A stretch of DNA of 64,000 nucleotides, taken from Thermosipho japonicus. GTDB taxonomy: Bacteria > Thermotogota > Thermotogae > Thermotogales > Fervidobacteriaceae. Within the stretch, counting starts at the first letter, position 1. The number at the start of each line of letters is the position of its first letter. A program made the translations under genes and the position numbers. Shown here one piece after another: positions 16,673-27,506 of the stretch. The stretch lies in the NCBI RefSeq assembly GCF_014201655.1, contig NZ_JACHEX010000001.1, forward strand, positions 310,001 through 374,000, written 5' to 3'. Below the pieces are notes generated by a model. It searched no databases. It was not told where the DNA came from and was given only the letters and a program-made list of their open reading frames with translations.

Positions 16673-18409
16673 TTATTTTGAAAATTGCACTTCATAGAGC
16701 TTGTAATAAATTCCTTTTTTGCTCAACAATTCTTTATGCGACCCTTCCTCAACAACTTCTCCTTTGTGAACTACATATATTTTATCTGCATTTACAACTG
16801 TAGCAAGTCTATGTGCTATCATTATAACCGTTTTATCCTCAGAAAGTTTTCTAACAGCCTTTTGAATCCTTTCTTCAGTTTGAACATCAATATTACTTGT
16901 AGCCTCATCAAGAATGAATATTTTTGCATCAAAAAGTACAGATCTTGCAAGTGCTATTAACTGCCTTTCCCCTGCCGATATACCTTTTCCACGCTCAATA
17001 ACTTCTGTATATAAACCATTTGGCAATCTTTCAATCAAGTCCCAAACATATACTTTTTTTAATGCATCTATTACCTGCTCTTTTGAAATTTCTTCATGAA
17101 AAAGTCTAACATTATCTAAAAGTGTTCCAGAAAATAAAACTACATCTTGCGGAACAGTTGATATCTGCTTTCTAAGTTCATGGATGTTGTATTTTTCAAG
17201 TTCTGTACCATCAATCAATATTTTCCCCTTTTGAATTCTATACATGCCATTTACAAGATTCATTAACGATGTTTTTCCTGCACCGGTTTCACCTACAACA
17301 GCTATTAATTGCCCTGGTTCAAATTTTAAATTAATATTTTTTAATATCCATCTATCTTCGTTATATCTAAACCATACATTTTTAAACTCTACAACACCTT
17401 CTTCAATTTCTGCTTTCCCATTTTCGTCTCCAAAATGTTCTTCTGTCTGATCCATCAATGTAAATATCTTTTCCGCACTCGCCACAGTATTCTGAATTAT
17501 ATCGTACTTTTCAGATAAGTCCTCAAGTGGTCTCATGAATAATTCTAGATATGCAACAAAGGCATATAGATCACCAAAATTGAGAGTTCTTGAAACTATG
17601 TATTTTGCACCCATCCATATAATTGCAGCAATTGCAAGTCTGTAAAGTGTACTAACAGTCGGTCTAAAAATTGCAAAAACATACATCTGCTGTATTCTAG
17701 ACTTATACAACTCTTTATTTACTTTGTCAAAATTTTTCCTTTCAAAATCCTCAGCATTAAATAATTTAACAACTGGCATACCAGCAATATGTTCTGCAAG
17801 GTATGCATTAACCTTAGAAATATTAGTTCTAACAGCTCTGTAAGCTTTTAAATCAAAGTATCTAAATAAAATCATCGCCACTATTAAGACAGGAAATACA
17901 AATGAAATATTTACAAACAACCTTGGGCTAACTCTTAGCATCATAATAATTACGCCTGTAAGTAAAAAAACGTCATTAAAAATACTCGTTATAACAGACG
18001 TAAAAAATTCCATTATATTCTGCGTATCATTTGCAATTCTTGTAGTTATTTGACCACTTGGATGTTTGTCAAAATAAGACATTGGGAGTTTTAAAACATG
18101 GTCAAAAAGCTCTTTTCTAATATCGTATACAATTTTTCCACCAAGATATGTTGTAATATATATTGAAATATATTCAAATACAAAAATCAAAGAGGTTGTT
18201 AATAAGAAATAAAGTGACATTTTAAAAATACCAGAAAATCTTTCATTTAAAGGTAATGAATCATTAGTTATATAATTATTTACTGTATTTCTTACTATCT
18301 GAGGTGGAAGAAGAGTTACAAAAGTAAGAGAAATAACAACCAAAATTGCAATGACAAATAATAGCGTATACGGTTTAGCATATTTTAACAATCTTTTCAA
18401 AAGCTTCAT
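16673..18409 (-). CDS. ABC exporter with fused membrane and ATPase domains
   Basis: About 578 residues. Residues 1-310 form an ABC-type-1 exporter membrane domain with six segments and the coupling segment DLKAYRAVRTNISKVNAYLAE. Residues 335-578 are the ATPase: Walker A VGETGAGKTS, QISTVPQDVVLFSGT, signature ISAGERQLIA, Walker B KIFILDEATSNID and H-loop IAHRLAT. The type is MsbA/LmrA/YheI, exporting lipids or drugs; the substrate cannot be read. ATG 18407-18409 follows GGGGAGATTTG. Its stop codon lies inside the SRP RNA terminal T-run, so the convergent genes share termination DNA. Confidence 0.9.
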   Translation of the reverse strand: MKLLKRLLKYAKPYTLLFVIAILVVISLTFVTLLPPQIVRNTVNNYITNDSLPLNERFSGIFKMSLYFLLTTSLIFVFEYISIYITTYLGGKIVYDIRKELFDHVLKLPMSYFDKHPSGQITTRIANDTQNIMEFFTSVITSIFNDVFLLTGVIIMMLRVSPRLFVNISFVFPVLIVAMILFRYFDLKAYRAVRTNISKVNAYLAEHIAGMPVVKLFNAEDFERKNFDKVNKELYKSRIQQMYVFAIFRPTVSTLYRLAIAAIIWMGAKYIVSRTLNFGDLYAFVAYLELFMRPLEDLSEKYDIIQNTVASAEKIFTLMDQTEEHFGDENGKAEIEEGVVEFKNVWFRYNEDRWILKNINLKFEPGQLIAVVGETGAGKTSLMNLVNGMYRIQKGKILIDGTELEKYNIHELRKQISTVPQDVVLFSGTLLDNVRLFHEEISKEQVIDALKKVYVWDLIERLPNGLYTEVIERGKGISAGERQLIALARSVLFDAKIFILDEATSNIDVQTEERIQKAVRKLSEDKTVIMIAHRLATVVNADKIYVVHKGEVVEEGSHKELLSKKGIYYKLYEVQFSK

Positions 18410-18432
18410 CAAATCTCCCCTTTTAAAAAAGT

Positions 18433-19371
18433 TTATCTTCTTTCAAATAACTTCTCATCCCATATTTTTGGAATATCTTCACAAATTCTCTCTAAAAATT
18501 TTCTGTCTCTATCATCAAAAGGAGTTATATAATGGCTGTCAATGTCCAATTCACCTATTACATCTTTATTTTTAAATATTGGTACTACAATCTCACTTCT
18601 TACTTTGGGACTACACGACAAATAATTAGTTTCTTTAGAAACGTCCTGAACTATAAATACATCCCTTAACATTGCTGCTTGACCACAGATACCCTCTCCA
18701 ATATTTATTTTCACATGCTCGGTAGGTTCACCAACAAATTCAAACAACTCTAAAACATTGTCTTTATTAATCATATAAAATCCTACCCAATCATAATAGG
18801 GAATTTCATCATAAAGATACTGACAAATCTTTCTCATATATTTTACAGGATCATCTTTAGATTCTTTTTCTAATTTATTAAGCAATTTAATAAATAGTTC
18901 ATCTTTATCATAATAATTTCCATTCATTTCTCCGTTTCTAAAGTGAATTATCGCCTGATAAACTGCTTCACTTAATTTAGACAATTTTTCTTTCTTCCAT
19001 AGCGAATATACATTGTAAAAAAGTATATAACTTCCATTAAAATCAACAACTATCCAATCAAACTCTTTTGGATACACTCCTAAAAATACTATAAAATCTT
19101 CTTTATTAAGTTCTAGCTCTTTTGCGTTTTTACGAATCTTTGTTGTTACATTATCCTTATTTTCTTTTGCAAATTCTCTAAAATCATTTAATAACTTATC
19201 TAGTTCTCTTCTTTCAACACTATCAAAATTTATTTCTCCTAATTTTTCCTCAATCTTTTTGAAAAATTTATATTTGTTTGTAATCTTACTCCAAAATTCC
19301 CCCCATTGGGACTTGTCATATCTTAATATTTCTAAAATTTCTTCAACATGGTTTTCTACAATGTTTCTCAT
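18433..19371 (-). CDS. GAF-domain protein, fRMsr-like C-terminus with novel N-terminal half
   Basis: 312 residues. Residues about 165-305 match the GAF family of free methionine-R-sulfoxide reductase: DWVGFYMI, INIGEGICGQAA, NYLSCSPKVRSEIVVPIF and VIGELDIDSHYITPF. Cysteines in GEGICG and LSCSP occupy two of the redox positions of that family. The N-terminal 160 residues are helical then alpha/beta and unknown to me. It may reduce free Met-R-sulfoxide or be a redox or ligand sensor. The start overlaps the S4 gene stop as ATGA, so the two are co-translated. Confidence 0.75.
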   Translation of the reverse strand: MRNIVENHVEEILEILRYDKSQWGEFWSKITNKYKFFKKIEEKLGEINFDSVERRELDKLLNDFREFAKENKDNVTTKIRKNAKELELNKEDFIVFLGVYPKEFDWIVVDFNGSYILFYNVYSLWKKEKLSKLSEAVYQAIIHFRNGEMNGNYYDKDELFIKLLNKLEKESKDDPVKYMRKICQYLYDEIPYYDWVGFYMINKDNVLELFEFVGEPTEHVKINIGEGICGQAAMLRDVFIVQDVSKETNYLSCSPKVRSEIVVPIFKNKDVIGELDIDSHYITPFDDRDRKFLERICEDIPKIWDEKLFERR

Positions 19372-19607
19372 AGCTGTCCCTCCTCAATCTTTTTTTCTTC
19401 AAGTATTTCATACTCTGCATCAGAAATAACTTTTACCTTTAAATACCTGTTTTTTAAAAAAATTTCCAATATATCACCTGATTTTATTTCACTAGAGGGT
19501 TTTAAAGCTATTTGATTTCTAAATATCCTCTTATTTTTAGCCAACTCTTGGGCTATAGTACGCCTTTTAATAATTCTAGTAGATTTTAAAAACTTATCTA
19601 ACCTCAA
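19368..19607 (-). CDS. S4-domain RNA-binding protein (RqcP/Hsp15-like)
   Basis: 79 residues that are almost entirely one S4 RNA-binding domain: MRLDKFLKSTRIIKRRTIAQELAK at the start, then the strand turn SSEIKSGDILEIFLKNRYLKVKV. The length matches RqcP (YabO), which binds the large ribosomal subunit during ribosome-associated quality control, and is shorter than Hsp15. The start is TTG after AGGGGTGATATT. First gene of a two-gene unit with the GAF protein. Confidence 0.85.
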   Translation of the reverse strand: MRLDKFLKSTRIIKRRTIAQELAKNKRIFRNQIALKPSSEIKSGDILEIFLKNRYLKVKVISDAEYEILEEKKIEEGQL

Positions 19608-19657
19608 AATATCACCCCTAAAAGATTATAACACAAATTGTTCGTATTGCTAAAAAA

Positions 19658-19682
19658 TTAAGCGGCCAAAAAGGCCGCTTAA
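19658..19682 (-). terminator. Terminator after the SurA-like gene
   Basis: TTAAGCGGCC (19658-19667), AAAAA loop, GGCCGCTTAA (19673-19682), with a T-run on the minus strand (19651-19657 complement). It ends the lysS-surA-like transcript. Confidence 0.9.
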
Positions 19683-19703
19683 ATTACTGTTAAAAATAAT
19701 TTT

Positions 19704-21338
19704 TTACTTGTTATTTGAAGTTGAAGTTGAATTTTTCATCGTCTCAAGTTCATTGAAAGCTGCCTCAAAATCCATATAAGTTGGTGTTGCTTCTTTCAAT
19801 TTTTCAAGATATTGTTCAGCAGTTGTTGCATCTTTCAACATTTTATTTATCTCGTATAAATCATATAAAACTTCTGCTTTCCAATCTAAAGAAATATCCG
19901 TTGCCTCAGAAAGGGTATTTAATCCTCCGTATAGGTCTATAAAGTCATTTACAACGCTTTGGAGCATTCCATACTCAACATAAGGTTTTATCTTTGAATA
20001 CAACTTTGTATAGTAATTATATAATACATCCGTTCTTTTTGGATATAACGTTTTCATTTTCTTTGCAGCTATAAATGATTCTGGATAGTCATTGTAAATA
20101 CTTTCCAAAACTAACTTTGATTCTTTACTTGCATCATCCAAAATTTGCTTGTACACTGCATCATTTGTTAATTCAGTAGCTGCCTGCATTTTATCAACAA
20201 GTGTAACAAATGCTGCTTTAATTTCCACTGGTGTATCATGTTTGACAGTTACCATTGTAGATTCATCAAGAACCATTTCATTTAACTTTTTATACACATT
20301 TAACAAGCTAGTTCCAGAATTTGTTAAAACTTGGTTCCATGTCTTGTATACAGGATCAATAATTTTGGAAGAAACATTTTCATTTCTCTTAAATTCATCA
20401 ATAGCTTTTCTAAATTTATCACTCTTTAATTGATTTAAAACATCTTGATATCCCTGAGAAAGGGTAAATTTTTCAAATGTATCTACAGTTTTTACATCCT
20501 TTACATTGAAGACAAAAAAGTTACTACCAAGAGGAATAGGTCCAACAATGGTATTTGTGGAACCAAAAATGCTATCTTCAAATCTTTTGTCAATTATTCC
20601 TCTTTTAAAGCTATCATAATTTTGCACTGATAAGTTCATATTCGTAGCAGCTTGATAAAATCCAGTATTCATTGCCTCACTTATAAAGTCATTTGCACTT
20701 GCTTGTGATGAAAAACTTACAAAATCAACATTTGCTTGATCATATTTATTCATTAAATCTTCTCTATTTTCACTATAATAACTTTTCATCTCATCATCAC
20801 TTACACTAGCTATAGTATCTCTAACTTTTGCAATTGTAAGATACTTTACTACCTCTGGCTCAATTTTCTTTTTGTAATTTTCAACACTTCCATATTTTTG
20901 CTTAATATAATTTAACAACTGTTCATTCTTTTTAATATCTGCAACCTGCTTATCAAGTTCTTGATTGATTTCCTCTTTAGTAGGTGAAATTTTATTAACT
21001 TGAGCGTAATATAGTATTGTTTTAGTTTCAATTAAATCATTTAGTACTGAAGTTTTTAACATTGGTGCCTCAAAAACAGGGTCAACATCTGAAACTTGAT
21101 AATAACTTAAAGCCTTATTATATGAATCTTCAACTTCCCATGGGAAAATCCAATATTCTTCACTAAGTGCTGTTCCATCTTTTGTTAAATAAGCAACTGA
21201 ATCCTCTAAATTATACTTTACACTGCCTTTTCTCGAAGATACATATGAAGAAATTGACCATACAACAATACCTGCGACAAATGCAATAGCAATCGTCCAA
21301 ATTATAGCACCATGTGCTTTTTCAAACCATTTTCTCAT
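19704..21338 (-). CDS. Membrane-anchored SurA/PpiD-like foldase
   Basis: 544 residues. One N-terminal membrane segment ([17 protein letters not shown]) anchors an extracytoplasmic chain. Residues about 85-250 resemble the SurA N-terminal chaperone domain ([16 protein letters not shown]...[14 protein letters not shown]). A long stretch follows without a clear PPIase active site, and the C-terminal 150 residues look TPR-like. It is likely a periplasmic chaperone for outer sheath (toga) or secreted proteins, as an inference. The start overlaps the lysS stop as ATGA. Confidence 0.75.
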   Translation of the reverse strand: MRKWFEKAHGAIIWTIAIAFVAGIVVWSISSYVSSRKGSVKYNLEDSVAYLTKDGTALSEEYWIFPWEVEDSYNKALSYYQVSDVDPVFEAPMLKTSVLNDLIETKTILYYAQVNKISPTKEEINQELDKQVADIKKNEQLLNYIKQKYGSVENYKKKIEPEVVKYLTIAKVRDTIASVSDDEMKSYYSENREDLMNKYDQANVDFVSFSSQASANDFISEAMNTGFYQAATNMNLSVQNYDSFKRGIIDKRFEDSIFGSTNTIVGPIPLGSNFFVFNVKDVKTVDTFEKFTLSQGYQDVLNQLKSDKFRKAIDEFKRNENVSSKIIDPVYKTWNQVLTNSGTSLLNVYKKLNEMVLDESTMVTVKHDTPVEIKAAFVTLVDKMQAATELTNDAVYKQILDDASKESKLVLESIYNDYPESFIAAKKMKTLYPKRTDVLYNYYTKLYSKIKPYVEYGMLQSVVNDFIDLYGGLNTLSEATDISLDWKAEVLYDLYEINKMLKDATTAEQYLEKLKEATPTYMDFEAAFNELETMKNSTSTSNNK

Positions 21339-22843
21339 TCTTGCGATCCCCCTTCTAAGTTCATTTCTTCCTCTTCAAATGAAATTGGTCTAACCAGTGG
21401 AAATGCAATTACATCTCTTATAGTAGGAGAATTAGTTAAAAGCATAACCAATCTATCAATTCCTATACCAAGACCACCAGTAGGTGGCATACCGTATTCA
21501 AGAGCTCTAACAAAATCTTTATCCATCATCTGAGCTTCCTCGTCCCCAGCTTCACGAAGTTTAGCTTGCCTTAAAAACCTTTCGTATTGATCAACAGGAT
21601 CATTCAATTCACTAAATGCATTTGCCATTTCTCTACCATAGATTATAAGTTCAAATCTTTCAGTAACTCTTGGATCCTCCCTATGTTTCTTTGCAAGAGG
21701 TGATATTTCTACTGGGTGTTCTAACAAAAATGTTGGTTGAACAACTTTGTCCTCTACTAAATCCCAGAGTTTTTCAATTAAATGCCCTTTATCTTTTATC
21801 TCAACTTCAACATCGTTTTGCTTTAATACTTCTAACATTTTTTCTTCTGTATCTTCAAGGATATCAACACCTAGATGTTCTTTAATAAAATCTCTCATTT
21901 TAACTCTTCTCCATGGTCTTGAAAAATCAATTTCTATATCTTGATATTTGACTTTTGTTGTTCCAAAAAGTTTTTCAACAATAAAAACAAAAAGCTCTTC
22001 AGTTAAATTCATCATATCTTCATAGTCAGCATATGCCTGATAAATTTCAATTGAAGTAAACTCAGGATGATGTTTGTAAGAAAGACCTTCGTTTCTGAAA
22101 TTCTTTCCTAATTCATATACTTTTTCAAATCCACCTACAATGAATCTCTTCAAATAAAGTTCTGTAGCAATTCTCATGTACATATCAATATCAAACACAT
22201 TTAAGTGTGTTATAAATGGTCTTGCTGATGCTCCTCCCGTAACATACTCTAATATTGGAGTTTCAACCTCAATGAATCCTTTTGAATTCAAAAATTCTCT
22301 AATAAGCTTTATTATCTCGAATCTTATTCTAAACCTATTTAGAGTTTCATCGTTAGCAATCATATCAACATATCTTTGTCTATACAAAACTTCTTTATCT
22401 TTAATTCCATGCCATTTTTCAGGCATTGGCCTTAAAGGTTTATTAAGAAGCTCAATTTCTTTTACTAAAATTGTTACTTCTCCAGTTTTACTTTTAAAGA
22501 CACTACCCTTTACACCAACTATATCTCCAATTGCAATATGTTCTTTAAAAAATTCGTATGCGTCTTTTCCGACTATATCTTGTCTAATATATGCCTGAAC
22601 TCTGCCAAAGAAATCTTTAATATGGAAAAAGGCACTTTTACCATGATGCCTTAAAGACATTATTCTTCCAGCAGTAGACACACTTGTATCCTCTTTAACT
22701 TCTCCAGGATTTAAGCTCTCAAATTGAGATTTAATATCTTGACTACTGTGTGTTTTTTCAAATTTGTATGGATATGGATTAATACCCTTTGCACTTATTT
22801 GCTTAATTTCATTTATCCTCTGTTCCCTAAACTCCTTTAACAA
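21335..22843 (-). CDS. lysS: Lysyl-tRNA synthetase, class II
   Basis: 502 residues, normal length. Residues 55-160 are the OB-fold anticodon-binding domain. The class II core has motif 1 ([21 protein letters not shown]), motif 2 ([24 protein letters not shown]) and motif 3 ([13 protein letters not shown]). The start is TTG after AGGAGGGATTAAG. Charges tRNA-Lys in the cytoplasm. It sits between greA and the foldase gene; greA-lysS adjacency is common in bacteria. Confidence 0.97.
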   Translation of the reverse strand: MLKEFREQRINEIKQISAKGINPYPYKFEKTHSSQDIKSQFESLNPGEVKEDTSVSTAGRIMSLRHHGKSAFFHIKDFFGRVQAYIRQDIVGKDAYEFFKEHIAIGDIVGVKGSVFKSKTGEVTILVKEIELLNKPLRPMPEKWHGIKDKEVLYRQRYVDMIANDETLNRFRIRFEIIKLIREFLNSKGFIEVETPILEYVTGGASARPFITHLNVFDIDMYMRIATELYLKRFIVGGFEKVYELGKNFRNEGLSYKHHPEFTSIEIYQAYADYEDMMNLTEELFVFIVEKLFGTTKVKYQDIEIDFSRPWRRVKMRDFIKEHLGVDILEDTEEKMLEVLKQNDVEVEIKDKGHLIEKLWDLVEDKVVQPTFLLEHPVEISPLAKKHREDPRVTERFELIIYGREMANAFSELNDPVDQYERFLRQAKLREAGDEEAQMMDKDFVRALEYGMPPTGGLGIGIDRLVMLLTNSPTIRDVIAFPLVRPISFEEEEMNLEGGSQE

Positions 22844-22869
22844 CTTAATCCCTCCTAAATCTTCAAATC

Positions 22870-23340
22870 TTATATTTTAATACCTAAAATTTGATACTTA
22901 AATACCCCTTTTGGTGCTTTAATTTTAACAACCTCGCCTACTTTTTTACCTACTAGGACCCTTCCAATCGGAGACTCAAAGCTTATTTTGTTGTTAAAAA
23001 CATCTGCTTCATGAGGTGTTACAATCTGAATTGTTTTTTCTTCTCCCGTATCCAAATTCTTAATTAACACCCAATTACCAATGTTAATAACATTGGTATC
23101 CAATCCTTCAATAACTTCTGCTTTTGAAAGCATATTTTCAAGTTCATTAATTCTTGCCGCAATCCTTCCTTGTTCATTTTTGGCTTCCTGATATTCTGAA
23201 TTTTCCGATAAATCGCCAAGTTCTCTAGCTTCTTTAATTCTTTGAGCTATTTCAAACATAAGCTTTTGCTTTAACTGATCAAGCTCTGCTTTTAATTTTT
23301 CATATCCCTCTTTTGTTAAATAAATACTCTCTTTTTTCAT
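22870..23340 (-). CDS. greA: Transcription elongation factor GreA
   Basis: 156 residues, full length. The N-terminal coiled coil carries [19 protein letters not shown] and the tip acidic region [16 protein letters not shown]. The C-terminal FKBP-like domain has [21 protein letters not shown]. It rescues backtracked RNA polymerase by stimulating transcript cleavage. ATG follows TGGAGGTGTTTGA. Confidence 0.97.
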   Translation of the reverse strand: MKKESIYLTKEGYEKLKAELDQLKQKLMFEIAQRIKEARELGDLSENSEYQEAKNEQGRIAARINELENMLSKAEVIEGLDTNVINIGNWVLIKNLDTGEEKTIQIVTPHEADVFNNKISFESPIGRVLVGKKVGEVVKIKAPKGVFKYQILGIKI

Positions 23341-23356
23341 TCAAACACCTCCAACA

Positions 23357-23812
23357 CTATTTTTCATTTTTCAATTCTTTTACAACTTCTAAAAATTGAT
23401 CAATTTCCCTAAAATCTTTATACACAGAAGCAAATCTAACATATGCAACTTCGTTGATCTTTTTTAACCCCTCCATAACAAGCTTTCCTATCTCAAGACT
23501 TGAAATTTCCAAATTACCTGTTTTTTGAATTTGATTTACCACATCGTCAACTAACTTTTCCATCTCTTCAAGAGTTACATTAGTCTTTTCACAAGCTTTC
23601 ATGATACCACTCAAAATCTTTGACCTATCAAATTTTTCTCTACGCCCATCTTTTTTTATTACAAAAACTGGTCCAAATTCATATCTTTCATACGTAGTAA
23701 AGCGACCTTTACATTTCAAGCATTCTCTGCGACGCCTTATTGTCATCCCTGATGAATCGACTCTTGAATCAAGTACTCTAGTTTCATCATTGCCACAATA
23801 TGGACATTTCAT
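23357..23812 (-). CDS. nrdR: Transcriptional repressor NrdR
   Basis: 151 residues. The N-terminal zinc ribbon has CPYCG and [13 protein letters not shown], followed by the ATP-cone domain ([19 protein letters not shown]). NrdR senses nucleotides and represses ribonucleotide reductase genes. The start is the ATG giving MKCPYCG, preceded by GGAGTG at correct spacing; a GTG and ATG nine and six bases upstream overlap the ribosome binding site. It lies directly after whiA. Confidence 0.95.
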
Positions 23813-23817
23813 ATTCA

Positions 23818-24735
23818 TCACTCCATATTCTTTGATTCAAGTTCCTCATATATCTTAAATATCTTTTTTATCCTATTATAAACCATACTCTTTGAAAGAG
23901 GAGGATCAAAAAGCTTTCCAAGATCACTTAAACTCAAATCTTCATTTTCCAATCTCAAAAGTGCTATTTTCTTTAACTCACCATTTAGAATATCTGCACC
24001 ATATTTTTCAAATAAATTTTTTATAATCCTGATCTGCCTTGCATTACTTTCACCAACTCTTTTAGCATTGGCCGTTAAAAAATTCATAGATCTATTAAAA
24101 TCACTTTTAATTTCTCTTGAGCTTACTATCTTTTCCATCTTGTCAGCGTTTCTTTGAGCACCCATATAATAGAGGATTTCAATTATATCTTTTGCCCTTT
24201 TTAAATAGAACCTGTAATTTTTCTCTCCAAAACTTGCAATTTTACCAAGTATACCTAAATTATCAAAAAGATATTTTTGTATCTCATTTAGAAATTTATA
24301 ATTATGTGAAATAATTTCAAAGTGGTAATTTTTAGTAGGATCAGTTACAGAACCAGTCGATATAAAAACTCCACGCAAAAACGCCCCGAATAGTCCAAGA
24401 TCCTCAAATATATATGCTGGAATCTCAAGAATATCCAACTCTAGTTTAGACAATATTGAAAAAGGAATAAAAATTTGTACCCTTTTCTTCTTCAACTTAT
24501 TTTTAATCATTGTCAACCTTTTTTTATCAGTACCTACTATAGCCATTAAATTCATTATCCTTCTTGCAGCAGGTATGAACCCCACTTCAATTTTTATAAC
24601 AACATCATTAAAAGACCTTATTATTACTCCCCTTGATTTTAAAAATCCAGCCAATTCAGATTTTGCTTCCAACTCAGAGTTAACACTCGTATGGCACAAT
24701 TCACCTTTTACATCTTCAGAAAATGTATATAACAT
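23818..24735 (-). CDS. whiA: WhiA-family DNA-binding protein
   Basis: 305 residues. The N-terminal half is a LAGLIDADG-like fold without nuclease residues ([37 protein letters not shown]). The C-terminal HTH is [24 protein letters not shown]. In Firmicutes WhiA (YvcL) affects cell division and chromosome segregation, and in actinomycetes it controls sporulation genes. It lies third in the conserved order rapZ-yvcK-whiA. ATG follows AGGTGATATA. Confidence 0.93.
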
Positions 24736-24739
24736 TATA

Positions 24740-25678
24740 TCACCTTAAAAGCCTAATTATTAAACTTGCAAGCTTCATAGAATTATGTCTTATTTTCTCT
24801 TTACCATCACTGTCAATTTTTACTTCCAATAAATCATCAAGAATTAGTCTTTCATCATTTTCAATATCTATTTTCACTGGAGCTGATCCTTCATTTTCAT
24901 ATCTTTCTAATATATATTCAGGTATATTGGAGCTCGACGCAATAATCATATCAACTTTCTTTTCAAGATATCTTTCTATTACACTCACATGATCAAATAA
25001 TGCAAAATTGTATGACTCGGAAGGTTGAGTCATCAAATTGGAAATATATATTATTTTTGCGTTTGAATAATTAACCGCCTCTTTAAATCCATCAACCAAA
25101 AAATTCGTAATTATACTAGTATATATACTGCCAGGTCCTAAGATAATATAATCAGCATTTACTAAAGATTTTTGAGCATCTAAATTTATCTTAGCATCTC
25201 TATCTAAATAAACTTTTTTTATTCTTTTTTTTGTTATTTTCATTATTTCACTTTCACCAAAAGCCTTAGTACCATCCTCATATTCCGCAACTAACCTGAT
25301 TAAGTCTTCAGAAATGGGAATAACTTTACCGTTAATTGCTAAAACTTCAGATGCATACTCTATTGCCTTTGTAAAACTTCCTAAAATTTTTGTAAGTGCT
25401 GTTAAAATAATATTTCCTACACTATGACCTGCCAAAAATCCGTCTTTAAACCTGTAAGAAAAAAGTTTCCCCAAAATTTCCTCATCTTTTGCAAGTGCAA
25501 CCAAGTTATTTCTAACATCACCGGGTGGGAGAACATTATATTCTTTTCTTAAAACCCCAGAACTTCCTCCCTCATCGGTTACAGCAATTACAGCTTTTAA
25601 ATCTATATTATTGAAATATTTTAATCCCCTTAAAAGTGTTGAAACACCAGTTCCACCACCAACCACTGTTAGATTCAT
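24740..25678 (-). CDS. yvcK: YvcK/CofD-family gluconeogenesis factor
   Basis: 312 residues. The N-terminal glycine-rich loop VVGGGTGVSTLLRGL, AVTDEGGSSGVLR, LPPGDVRNNLVAL, SVGNIILTAL and DYIILGPGSIYTSI define the YvcK branch of the CofD fold, which binds UDP-sugars. In Bacillus it is needed for growth on gluconeogenic carbon and for cell shape. Its start overlaps the rapZ stop by one base (TAATG). Confidence 0.95.
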   Translation of the reverse strand: MNLTVVGGGTGVSTLLRGLKYFNNIDLKAVIAVTDEGGSSGVLRKEYNVLPPGDVRNNLVALAKDEEILGKLFSYRFKDGFLAGHSVGNIILTALTKILGSFTKAIEYASEVLAINGKVIPISEDLIRLVAEYEDGTKAFGESEIMKITKKRIKKVYLDRDAKINLDAQKSLVNADYIILGPGSIYTSIITNFLVDGFKEAVNYSNAKIIYISNLMTQPSESYNFALFDHVSVIERYLEKKVDMIIASSSNIPEYILERYENEGSAPVKIDIENDERLILDDLLEVKIDSDGKEKIRHNSMKLASLIIRLLR

Positions 25679-26517
25679 TACTTCACATCCCTATGTTCCA
25701 AAAGAACCTCATACCTTTGCCGGTAAATACTTGCAAGTTCTTCTGCAAAGAAAACTGATCGGTGTTGGCCTCCAGTACAGCCTATACCAATACTGAGTTC
25801 CATTCTACCCTCATTTTCATATCTTTTCAACGCAAAATCAACAACGTTTTTTATCATTTCTATATATTCCTTAACTCCTTGAGTATTATACAAAAACTCT
25901 TTTACTTTTTCATCTCTCCCACTTTTTTCTCTCAAGTCTTTTATATAAAAGGGATTAGGAAAAAATCGAACATCAAAAATAAAATCTACATCTAAAGGCA
26001 ATCCATATTTAAATCCAAAACTTAAAATTCTTACCAAAAATTTCTTTTTAACACTACCTAATATTTCCACCAATTTTTCTCTAAGCTGATGTGGATTCAA
26101 ATTAGAAGTATCAATTACTATGTCGGAAAATTCTAAAGCTTTTGTTAAAATTTCCCTTTCAAGCTGTATTGCTTTTTCAAGAGAATTTACTCGCTTAAGA
26201 AGAGGATGATTCCTTCTAGTATGCGCAAATCTGTTAATTATAATCGCATCTTTTGCAGTTAAAAAAATTACCTTCAAATTACTAGCATATTTTTTCTTTA
26301 AATTATTTAAAATCTCATCAATACGTTCAAAATTTTCGCTTCTAGCATCTAAGACAAAAGCAATGTTGTCTACATTCATAGATATTACTGGTAAAATTGT
26401 CTCAACCAAATTTATGGGAAGATTATCTATACAATAAAATCCCATATCTTCAAGTAAACCTAAAGCTGTACTTTTACCAGCGCCCGACAACCCTGTCAGA
26501 ATAATTAGATTTTTCAA
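25678..26517 (-). CDS. rapZ: RapZ/YvcJ nucleotide-binding protein
   Basis: 279 residues. The P-loop is GLSGAGKST, followed by FYCIDNLPINLVE. The C-terminal domain has GYLP-like SFGFKYGLPLDVDFIFDVRFFPNPF and the motif IGIGCTGGQHRSVFFAE. In E. coli it is an RNase E adaptor that binds GlmZ/GlmY RNAs; YvcJ of Bacillus hydrolyses GTP. Which role holds here is unknown. The start is TTG after AGGTGATACAAG. It overlaps murI by 44 bases. Confidence 0.94.
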   Translation of the reverse strand: MKNLIILTGLSGAGKSTALGLLEDMGFYCIDNLPINLVETILPVISMNVDNIAFVLDARSENFERIDEILNNLKKKYASNLKVIFLTAKDAIIINRFAHTRRNHPLLKRVNSLEKAIQLEREILTKALEFSDIVIDTSNLNPHQLREKLVEILGSVKKKFLVRILSFGFKYGLPLDVDFIFDVRFFPNPFYIKDLREKSGRDEKVKEFLYNTQGVKEYIEMIKNVVDFALKRYENEGRMELSIGIGCTGGQHRSVFFAEELASIYRQRYEVLLEHRDVK

Positions 26518-27265
26518 CTTGTATCACCTTTTTTGTTTTAAATTTGTTTATAGTATACGGTACTCTGAAATTAATCCTTTTTAGTTTTTTCTCAAATATC
26601 TTTGGATCACCAGTGACATAAAACTCAACAAATGCTTTTTTAGAGTTATTTTTTGCCAGTTTTTTTGACAATTCTTCAGCTGGGTCAATTATTCGAACCT
26701 TCGGTAATACCCTGGATATTACTCCCTTTAAAAATGGAAAATGTGTGCATCCTAAAATCAACTCTTCAATATTTTTCTTCTTTAATGGAAGCAAATAATA
26801 ATTTGCTACCGCTTCAACCATTCTACCGTAAAAAATACCTTCTTCTACCAAAGAAACAAAAAGCTGAGTTGATTTTTGATATACTTCTTTATTTTCCATT
26901 TCAAGGTATTTTTTATAAATCCCATTACTAACTGTAATATTTGTTCCAATAACTCCTACTTTTTCACCTTTTGGAGCCTGAATCGCAGCTTTAATTATGC
27001 TATTATATTTAATGCCTAAATCCAAATTCCTCTCTAGTATAATTGAATCTGTTGTATTACATGCTGCAAAAATTTCATTAACTCCTCTTTTGTGAAAAAA
27101 CTCTGCAAACTCAAAAATGAAACTCTCCAGAACTTCTGGAGTTTTAATACCATAAGGAGCTCTTTCGGTATCCGCAATATAAATATAATGTGCTCCATTA
27201 ATGTAAGTGAGCTTTTTTAATACAGAAATACCACCTATCCCAGAATCAAATAGACCTATCTTCAA
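26474..27265 (-). CDS. murI: Glutamate racemase
   Basis: 263 residues that make D-glutamate for peptidoglycan. Active-site cysteines are in FAACNTTDS and LGCTHFPFL, the N-terminus is KIGLFDSGIGGISVL, and YIADTERAPYG is the conserved DxxxxPYG segment. The start is TTG 27263-27265, because CTGGAGGAAAGAAGCC precedes it and the N-terminus then matches the family; an ATG 21 bases upstream precedes the ribosome binding site. It overlaps both neighbours. Confidence 0.94.
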   Translation of the reverse strand: MKIGLFDSGIGGISVLKKLTYINGAHYIYIADTERAPYGIKTPEVLESFIFEFAEFFHKRGVNEIFAACNTTDSIILERNLDLGIKYNSIIKAAIQAPKGEKVGVIGTNITVSNGIYKKYLEMENKEVYQKSTQLFVSLVEEGIFYGRMVEAVANYYLLPLKKKNIEELILGCTHFPFLKGVISRVLPKVRIIDPAEELSKKLAKNNSKKAFVEFYVTGDPKIFEKKLKRINFRVPYTINKFKTKKVIQVEKSNYSDRVVGRW

Positions 27266-27506
27266 GGCTTCTTTCCTCCAGATCATTCAACCTTTTCAAA
27301 ATTTCATTAATCTTTTCTGTTAAATAATACTCTCTCTCAATTAATTCACATAACATTACCAAAAGTCTTTCATCAGTAGATGAAAGCTCTTCATATTTTT
27401 CATTTAGCTCTTTAATTCTTTTTTCAATGTAATCTAAAATCTTTTCATCTGAATCAGATTCAACAATATAGTTTCTTCCGTTAATATTAAACCTTTTCTT
27501 GATCAT
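27246..27506 (-). CDS. zapA: ZapA-like cell division protein
   Basis: 86 residues. The N-terminal beta-hairpin (KRFNINGRNYIVESDSDE) followed by long helices (DYIEKRIKELNEKYEE, then a C-terminal coiled coil) is the ZapA layout. ZapA bundles FtsZ filaments at midcell. ATG follows CGGAGATAA. It overlaps a second coiled-coil gene upstream by 20 bases and murI downstream, which places septum and wall functions together. Confidence 0.7.
   Translation of the reverse strand: MIKKRFNINGRNYIVESDSDEKILDYIEKRIKELNEKYEELSSTDERLLVMLCELIEREYYLTEKINEILKRLNDLEERSLEDRSI

Noticed and set aside
16477-16803. 108-codon plus-strand frame across the SRP RNA
   Set aside because: It lies mostly inside the SRP RNA and runs antisense into the ABC gene; no ribosome binding site.
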